Part shown: piece by piece, positions 5,867-10,010 of the stretch
How the letters are laid out: every line of letters starts with the position of its first letter
Numbering within the stretch: position 1 is the first letter of the stretch
NCBI GenBank assembly: GCA_964369265.1
Contig: CAYJEV010000067.1
Location: 1-10,010 of the forward strand
Direction of reading: 5' to 3'
Source: DAMCAP01 sp964369265
GTDB taxonomy: Bacteria > Bacillota > Clostridia > Oscillospirales > Ruminococcaceae
Length of the DNA stretch: 10,010 nt
The notes under the pieces: model-generated
Seen by the model: only the letters and a program-made list of their open reading frames with translations
Told to the model about the DNA's origin: nothing
The model's database searches: none
Program-made: the position numbers and the translations under genes

Positions 5867-5910
5867 AAAAAACACCTCCTAAGCTATTATTGACAGCTAG
5901 GAGGTGTTTT
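5867..5910 (-). terminator. terminator-like hairpin that contains the ribosome site of the LCP-like gene
   Basis: Reading the - strand, AAAACACCTCCTA (5910-5898) pairs with TAGGAGGTGTTTT (5881-5869): a 13-bp stem, a 16-nt loop and six T ending at 5867. The 3' arm contains AGGAGG (5880-5875), the only good ribosome site for the GTG at 5866. The hairpin starts 16 nt after the stop codon of the lipoprotein gene. It can act as intrinsic terminator and, when read through, as a cover over the ribosome site. Confidence 0.8.
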
Positions 5911-5925
5911 ATTCGTTTTTCTAGT

Positions 5926-6822
5926 TTATTCAGTTGCACTGGAGCTATTTAGCTCTGGAATAGGCGGTAATGGTATTTCATAGGTTGGTAAAGCGTGTGT
6001 TGCCCAGTATTCAAGCACAACCTCAAGCCCTTCCCTATTTAAATGCAAGCCATCATTCATCATCCATTCATCAACAGCATGTCCGTCATCTGTTATAATT
6101 GCAGAATGAGTATCGAGGTAATAACAGCCAGTATCTTCGGCGATATCCAGTATCCAAGAGTTAGCCTCTGTGATAAGCTCGTTGGTGATAACGCCATAGT
6201 ATTGGTATATAGGGGTTATTGGAAGTATGGACTGTAGAATAATAGTTGAGTTTGGGGACAACTCTTGCAAATCTGTTACTAAGCTTGTGTATTCAGAAAT
6301 GAAAAGCTCTTTTTCCATAAAAGAAATTCCGTTAATACCAACAGTTATCATTAAGTTTTCAGGTTGTCTTTTAGCGATGACATCTCTGATTGGAAGCTCA
6401 GTATTATCAGTTAAGTCAACAACCTCATAAAATGATTGGTTTGCTAGTGTCATAGTTCCTTCAGGGCCAGTTATTATCTGTGTGGTGTGATAGCCGCCAT
6501 CAAGCATCTCGTATAGCCTTAGCCAGTACATAGGAGAGTCGCATAGTATGTCCAAGCTGTCAATATAGCCCTGCCCTGCATTATCGGTTATTTCTAGCAG
6601 AGCTGGAGAGCTATAGTCGACTTTTGTATAGTCAGGGTGGGTATCATATATATATTCTGCACGTCTGTCAATCTTTCTAGCTGGCACAAGCTCCACCATA
6701 GGCACAGTTTCTGCCTCTGAACTAGAAGATAACTCAATACTAGAAGAGCTTTCCAGCACTGCGTTGCAGCTTGCTAACAACAGAACACAAAAAATGCTTG
6801 CAAATATTTTAGTTAGCCTCAT
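5926..6822 (-). CDS. SGNH/GDSL-type hydrolase lipoprotein (298 aa)
   Basis: The N-terminus is a lipoprotein signal: basic RLTK, a hydrophobic core and the lipobox LASC with C19 as the lipidated cysteine. A Ser-rich spacer (about 24-36) follows, so the enzyme sits on the outer face of the membrane. The body resembles SGNH hydrolases: block I is C94-D95-S96, with S96 as the nucleophile candidate (usual G-D-S has become C-D-S); block III is G162-I-N164-G; block V is D257-G-L-H260, giving the catalytic Asp and His. The C-terminus is Pro- then Ser-rich. It starts 3 nt after the glyQS stop codon without a good ribosome site of its own, so it is probably translated by coupling. The substrate is unknown; esterase or deacetylase action on cell-wall sugars is usual for such lipoproteins. 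The block I change leaves activity uncertain. Confidence 0.82.
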   Translation of the reverse strand: MRLTKIFASIFCVLLLASCNAVLESSSSIELSSSSEAETVPMVELVPARKIDRRAEYIYDTHPDYTKVDYSSPALLEITDNAGQGYIDSLDILCDSPMYWLRLYEMLDGGYHTTQIITGPEGTMTLANQSFYEVVDLTDNTELPIRDVIAKRQPENLMITVGINGISFMEKELFISEYTSLVTDLQELSPNSTIILQSILPITPIYQYYGVITNELITEANSWILDIAEDTGCYYLDTHSAIITDDGHAVDEWMMNDGLHLNREGLEVVLEYWATHALPTYEIPLPPIPELNSSSATE

Positions 6823-6825
6823 AAC

Positions 6826-8202
6826 TTAAAATTTCACCAACTCATCAATATGCTTTGGAAGATCAGCAATAGCAATTCTAATTTGTTTCATAGTATCTCT
6901 ATCACGAACAGTAACACAACCATCCTCTAAGCTTTCAAAGTCAACAGTAACGCAAACAGGTGTTCCAACTTCGTCTTGACGCCTGTATCTCTTGCCGATA
7001 GAGCCAGCCTCATCATAATCCACCATATGATGCTCAGAAATTAGCTCATACACTTCCCTAGCCTTATCAGACAGCTTCTTAGATAATGGCAGTACAGCGC
7101 ATTTGTAAGGAGCTAATGCTGGGTGAAGACGAAGCACAGTTCTAGTATCTTTTTCGTCAATAATCTCCTCATCATAAGCATCGCATAAGAAAGCAAGCAT
7201 AACTCTGTCTGCTCCTAAAGATGGCTCAATTACATATGGTAGGAAGTGCTCGTTAGTTTCTTGATCGAAATATTCTAATGACTTGCCAGACTCATTTTGA
7301 TGGGCATTTAAGTCAAAGTTAGTTCTAGAAGCTATTCCCCAAAGTTCGCCAACTCCAAATGGGAACATAAACTCAATATCAGTTGTTGCATTGGAATAGT
7401 GAGAAAGCTCCTCTTCGCTATGCGCTCTAAGAACGATATTTTCTTTTGTTAGTCCAAGATTTAATAAGAAGTTGTAGCAGTAGTCTTTCCAGTAGTTGAA
7501 CCATTCAATTTCTGTTCCCGGACGGCAGAAGAACTCAAGCTCCATTTGCTCAAACTCTCTTGTTCTAAAGATGAAGTTTTTAGGTGTGATTTCGTTTCTA
7601 AAGCTCTTACCAACTTGAGCGATACCAAAAGGAAGCTTTCTTCTTGTTGTTCTTTGCACATTAGCAAAGTTAACGAAGATGCCTTGAGCTGTTTCTGGGC
7701 GAAGGTAAGTTTGGTTTTCAACACTATCAGTAACTCCAAGATATGTCTTTAGCATTAGATTGAACTTTCTAATATCAGTGAAGTCTGATTTTCCGCAATC
7801 AGGGCAAGTTACATTATTTTCCTTTATATAATCCATTAGTTGTTGGTCAGTCCAGCCATTAGGCTCGCTGCCGCTAAACTCTTCAATTAGCTTGTCTGCT
7901 CTGTGGCGAGTTTGGCAGCTTCTGCAATCCATTAGAGGGTCAGAAAATCCTCCAACATGTCCAGAAGCTCTCCAAACTTGAGAGTTCATTATAATTGCAG
8001 AATCAAGCCCTACATTATAAGGGGATTGTTGAACAAATTTCTTCCACCAAGCCTTTTTGATGTTATTTTTCATTTCAACGCCTAAAGGGCCGTAGTCCCA
8101 GCTATTAGCAAGGCCTCCGTATATTTCTGAGCCAGCAAATACAAATCCACGAGATTTAGCAAGTGCAACAATTTTATCCATAGTTTTTTGTGTATTATCC
8201 AT
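6826..8202 (-). CDS. glyQS: glycine--tRNA ligase, dimeric alpha2 type (458 aa)
   Basis: This enzyme charges tRNA-Gly with glycine in the cytoplasm. The N-terminal region has the family pattern GGLANSWDYGPLG (29-41) and motif-1 region SQVWRASGHVGGFSDP (74-89). A zinc-binding insertion has C93-x2-C96 and C133-x2-C136. RPETAQGIF follows, then class II motif 2 (FRNEITP and FEQMELEFF) and motif 3 (EPSLGADRVMLAF). The C-terminal anticodon-binding domain covers about the last 95 residues (from APYKCAVLPL) with AGSIGKRYRRQDEVGTP. The length is normal for the alpha2 type, which is distinct from the alpha2beta2 glyQ + glyS enzyme of Bacillus. The start has AGGAG 7 nt upstream. The promoter lies very close, and the leader is too short for a T-box. 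It is the first gene of a cluster with a lipoprotein hydrolase and an LCP-like protein. Some annotations call this gene glyS. Confidence 0.97.
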   Translation of the reverse strand: MDNTQKTMDKIVALAKSRGFVFAGSEIYGGLANSWDYGPLGVEMKNNIKKAWWKKFVQQSPYNVGLDSAIIMNSQVWRASGHVGGFSDPLMDCRSCQTRHRADKLIEEFSGSEPNGWTDQQLMDYIKENNVTCPDCGKSDFTDIRKFNLMLKTYLGVTDSVENQTYLRPETAQGIFVNFANVQRTTRRKLPFGIAQVGKSFRNEITPKNFIFRTREFEQMELEFFCRPGTEIEWFNYWKDYCYNFLLNLGLTKENIVLRAHSEEELSHYSNATTDIEFMFPFGVGELWGIASRTNFDLNAHQNESGKSLEYFDQETNEHFLPYVIEPSLGADRVMLAFLCDAYDEEIIDEKDTRTVLRLHPALAPYKCAVLPLSKKLSDKAREVYELISEHHMVDYDEAGSIGKRYRRQDEVGTPVCVTVDFESLEDGCVTVRDRDTMKQIRIAIADLPKHIDELVKF

Positions 8203-8237
8203 AATTTAACTCCTTTTTTTCACATTATTACTTATAT

Positions 8238-8266
8238 ATTATATACCTATTTTAGTAAATTAGCAA
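8238..8266 (-). promoter_or_regulatory. sigma-A promoter of glyQS
   Basis: On the - strand TTGCTA (8266-8261) is followed after 17 nt by a perfect TATAAT (8243-8238). The leader is only about 30 nt, with AGGAG near 8210-8214. This leaves no room for a T-box downstream of this promoter, and no AGGGTGG-type T-box motif is seen between here and the upstream terminator. Confidence 0.75.
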
Positions 8267-8340
8267 GTCCCTTTTTAGATAATGCCAAGAATAAAGTGTT
8301 AATAAGCTAGAGTAATCGATATAATCCTAATCAGTTTATA

Positions 8341-8381
8341 AAACAAAAAGCACAAGCCTCTATTTAGAGAATTGTGCTTTT
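8341..8381 (-). terminator. intrinsic terminator of the RDD gene unit
   Basis: On the - strand AAAAGCACAA (8381-8372) pairs with TTGTGCTTTT (8355-8346). An inner CTCT/AGAG stem gives about 14 bp in total around a 4-nt loop. It is followed by T-rich sequence (TTTTTGTTT). It begins 7 nt after the stop codon of the small open frame at 8389. Confidence 0.88.
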
Positions 8382-8388
8382 AAATTAA

Positions 8389-8601
8389 CTAAAATAAGAT
8401 TAAACTTTTCATCGTTGGAATGTTGAAAACTCCTAAAAGTAAATTAGGAATGTAAAATGTTAAAGCCAAAAATATAACATTTGTTTGATAAAATAAGACA
8501 AATAGTGCTAAAAAAACTGCTTCTTGCGAGAAATTTAAGAGGATTTTAGCCTTTATGTAAAGAATAGATAGTTTTACCGATTTTTTCAAAGTTTTCAACA
8601 A
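8389..8601 (-). CDS. possible small membrane protein (70 aa, TTG start)
   Basis: I do not recognise this protein. It begins with a basic stretch (LKTLKKSVK) and continues with two hydrophobic segments (about 27-44 and 45-58), so it would be a small membrane protein. It fits the space between the RDD gene and the terminator closely: the TTG codon starts 4 nt after the RDD stop codon, and the frame closes 7 nt before the terminator stem. That placement suggests a translationally coupled gene. Against it: the start is TTG, the ribosome site (AGGG, close to the start) is weak, and an AT-rich sequence often encodes hydrophobic open frames by chance. Confidence 0.4.
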   Translation of the reverse strand: MLKTLKKSVKLSILYIKAKILLNFSQEAVFLALFVLFYQTNVIFLALTFYIPNLLLGVFNIPTMKSLILF

Positions 8602-8605
8602 AGCC

Positions 8606-9577
8606 CTATTCTGCCTTGCTTATAATCATCTCGCATTCGTATTTTGAATTGTTTGAGAGGATATTTTTTGTAGCGAAAAAGCTATTAATATAACCTAAGC
8701 CTGTATAGTGAATTCTGGCGGAAATCTTCATATCCTTATAGTCTATTTTGAAGCTTCTATCGATAAAAATATCGTTTGCATAAGGCTGATACCACGCAGT
8801 AAATGCATTTACATCACTATCAAAAGCCTGTACAGCGGATATCATTTGTATATAAGAAATATCAAAAATATCATAGTTAGTTATATTGTGTCTTATTATA
8901 ACCTCTGTCACAACTCCATCTTGCTCAACTATCTCCAATTTTCCTTTTAAAAGTGTTGGATCTTGAATGCCTGAGTCGTTTTTTTGCATGTAAAACTTGT
9001 AGTTGTCTAAATACTCTGCCGTAGTTAAAAACCCTTTTTTTTGAGGAAGAAGTGTAATCGAAGCAATAAGAACATACAGCATAATAATAATGCCCTCTGC
9101 GATTATATAAAACACAGCTCTTAACTTATAATAATCGGTTATTTCAATTGAAAAATTACTATCATAGCTAAGTGGAGTTAGTTCATCTAGCTTTTTGTAG
9201 CATCTATACTGAGTATAAATGCTATAAAAAGGAATTTGAAACCCCATTCCGTCCATAATGGCGGAGAAGGTTCTTTGCATAACCGAGAAAAAATCAGCCT
9301 TTTCGCCTCTTATATTCAGCACTTTAATTCCAAGTATTCCTTTGCCAATAGTTGTTCCAAATTTACTAATTAAAAGAGGCTCAATCAATAGCATTATAAT
9401 AAATGATGGAATAGTTACCAAAGCAAAACTAGTAAAATCTGAAAAATCCATTGTATCGAGATCAAGAACCAATGTAATAAACGCCGATACGAACACTGCA
9501 TAAATAGAAAGGTCCAATGTTCGTGCGAAAAACCTGCGAAATGGGTTAAAGCCATGTTGAATTTGATAGTCAGTCAT
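8606..9577 (-). CDS. RDD family membrane protein with C-terminal extracytoplasmic domain (323 aa)
   Basis: The N-terminal half is an RDD domain: RRFFARTLDLSIY (14-26, with R19 and D22), hydrophobic segments at about 23-40 and 51-71, then the diagnostic GTTIGKGILGIKV (74-86), and a further membrane segment at about 154-177. Residues about 180-323 are a soluble domain with alternating polar and hydrophobic strands (for example LKGKLEIVEQDGVVTEVIIRHNI). By topology it probably lies outside the membrane, and I cannot assign it to a family. RDD proteins are often proposed to take part in transport; no substrate can be inferred here. The start ATG has GGGAAGG 7 nt upstream. The upstream region is a repeat-rich gene-free stretch in which I find no convincing promoter, so transcription may come from within the repeats or from beyond the window. 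Confidence 0.88.
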   Translation of the reverse strand: MTDYQIQHGFNPFRRFFARTLDLSIYAVFVSAFITLVLDLDTMDFSDFTSFALVTIPSFIIMLLIEPLLISKFGTTIGKGILGIKVLNIRGEKADFFSVMQRTFSAIMDGMGFQIPFYSIYTQYRCYKKLDELTPLSYDSNFSIEITDYYKLRAVFYIIAEGIIIMLYVLIASITLLPQKKGFLTTAEYLDNYKFYMQKNDSGIQDPTLLKGKLEIVEQDGVVTEVIIRHNITNYDIFDISYIQMISAVQAFDSDVNAFTAWYQPYANDIFIDRSFKIDYKDMKISARIHYTGLGYINSFFATKNILSNNSKYECEMIISKAE

Positions 9578-9616
9578 AATTATGCCTTCCCTTCATTTAA
9601 TATTTTTCTGCAATCG

Positions 9617-9655
9617 ATAATTGTAACGGCAACTATTAGTCGCTATTTTAATTTT
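9617..9655 (-). repeat. dispersed palindromic repeat unit, diverged third copy
   Basis: The sequence aligns with 9785-9820 in the same orientation: both have AATTGTA, then CGGC-ACTA, TAGTC and ATTTTA in order. The core GGCAACTA-T-TAGTCGCT has lost perfect symmetry. It lies about 40 bp upstream of the RDD start codon, within that gene's leader or promoter region. Confidence 0.65.
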
Positions 9656-9682
9656 TTGTGCCTGTTAATTATGCGTTATGGC

Positions 9683-9777
9683 TATTTTATGTGCGACGGT
9701 GCGTCGAGCGCCGCACCCTACTATTTATGGGGCATCAATTTTTGCGTGTCATTTATGGTCATGCAAAACATAAAATA
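9683..9777. other. 95-nt segment with nested inverted repeats
   Basis: TATTTTATGT (9683-9692) and ACATAAAATA (9768-9777) are perfect complements that enclose two inner hairpins. One is the GC-rich GGTGCG (9698-9703) / CGCACC (9712-9717). The other is TTTTGC (about 9740-9745) / GCAAAA (9763-9768), which overlaps the outer arm by one base. This could fold as a three-way junction. It is flanked by two palindromic units in direct orientation. No T-tract follows. Confidence 0.5.
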
Positions 9778-9781
9778 ACAC

Positions 9782-9817
9782 AGCAAATTGTAGCGGCGAC
9801 TAGTAGTCACCATTTTA
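9782..9817 (-). repeat. dispersed repeat, 36-bp palindromic module (copy 2)
   Basis: This is the reverse complement of 4820-4855 with one difference. In the orientation of copy 1 the change turns a G-C pair of the core stem into a G-U wobble (GGTGACTA with TAGTCGCC), so the RNA hairpin would survive on that strand. Confidence 0.85.
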
Positions 9818-9921
9818 AATTATATGCTCCACCATCAAAATCCATCGCCAAAGGCGATACAATACCTCTTCACTATTAACTATTACTTCTTACTTTACAA
9901 AATCCTTTGGATTTTGTTGTT

Positions 9922-10008
9922 GCCATCAAGGCTCCGCTCTGCTTACTTGATGGGCGGGTTCGGATAGTGCATTCCTCTGTTTATGGTCTAGTTAAGCTTT
10001 CACATGAA
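9922..10008 (-). repeat. dispersed repeat, 87-bp module with conserved hairpin (copy 2)
   Basis: This is the inverted counterpart of 4707-4793, at about 77% identity by hand count and the same length. The hairpin arms CCATCAAG and CTTGATGG are unchanged while the enclosed loop differs (GC-rich here). Between this module and the 36-bp module there are about 104 bp, against 26 bp in copy 1, so the modules are combined with different spacers. Confidence 0.8.
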
Positions 10009-10010
10009 CA

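Larger units (their letters stand above)
9598..10010. other. 413-bp gene-free, repeat-rich region
   Basis: No credible gene is present; two open frames of 73-74 codons run through palindromes and have no ribosome sites. From left to right: a diverged palindromic unit (9617-9655), a 95-nt foldable segment (9683-9777), a palindromic unit nearly identical to one in the 4.8-kb region (9782-9817), short hairpins ATCGCC/GGCGAT (9844-9858) and CAAAATCC/GGATTTTG (9898-9916), and an 87-bp module (9922-10008) inverted relative to 4707-4793. The repeat may continue past the window end. Confidence 0.75.

Noticed and set aside
5867..5875. GTG at 5875 as start of the LCP-like gene
   Set aside because: It leaves only 1 nt after AGGAGG; the GTG at 5866 has normal 8-nt spacing.
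7461..7739. 92-codon - strand open frame
   Set aside because: It lies wholly inside glyQS in another frame; glyQS is unmistakable.
8203..8340. Possible T-box or glycine riboswitch before glyQS
   Set aside because: Too short, no AGGGTGG-type core and no terminator/antiterminator pair between promoter and start codon.
9554..9879. Two + strand open frames of 73-74 codons
   Set aside because: They translate palindromic repeat sequence and overlap each other; no ribosome sites.

Overview
The window is AT-rich and looks like chromosomal DNA of a low-GC Gram-positive bacterium, most likely class Clostridia (inference). The support is: strong AGGAGG ribosome sites, near-consensus sigma-A promoters, U-tailed hairpin terminators, two Bacillus-type parS sites, a dimeric (alpha2) glycyl-tRNA synthetase, two DUF975 membrane proteins, an RDD membrane protein, a lipobox SGNH hydrolase and an LCP-like protein. 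I see no phage, transposase, CRISPR, rRNA or tRNA genes.

Layout. (1) 1-1160: a zinc-knuckle membrane protein of unknown function (+) behind a perfect TTGACA-17-TATAAT promoter that overlaps a 16-bp palindrome. (2) 1160-3029: two tandem DUF975 paralogues (-), the first carrying a long N/Q/T/P-rich tail, separated by a hairpin terminator that sits on the ribosome site of the second. (3) 3030-3336: a divergent promoter region. (4) 3337-4467: an M20-family metallopeptidase (+). (5) 4468-5080: a gene-free stretch with back-to-back hairpins, two modules of a dispersed repeat, a terminator hairpin and two identical parS sites 46 bp apart. (6) 8202-5081: a glyQS - SGNH lipoprotein - LCP-like gene cluster (-). 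glyQS and the lipoprotein gene are 3 nt apart, and the LCP-like gene follows a hairpin that hides its ribosome site. (7) 9577-8389: an RDD membrane protein followed by a possible 70-residue membrane protein, then a terminator (-). (8) 9598-10010: a gene-free stretch with inverted copies of the repeat modules from region 5, plus a third short unit.

How it fits together. Apart from glyQS (translation) and the M20 peptidase (peptide or amide hydrolysis), nearly every gene encodes a membrane or cell-surface protein of poorly known role. The most notable non-coding content is the parS pair, which marks a ParB loading site and suggests the origin-proximal part of the chromosome, and the modular palindromic repeat family found in opposite orientations about 5 kb apart around the glyQS and RDD units.
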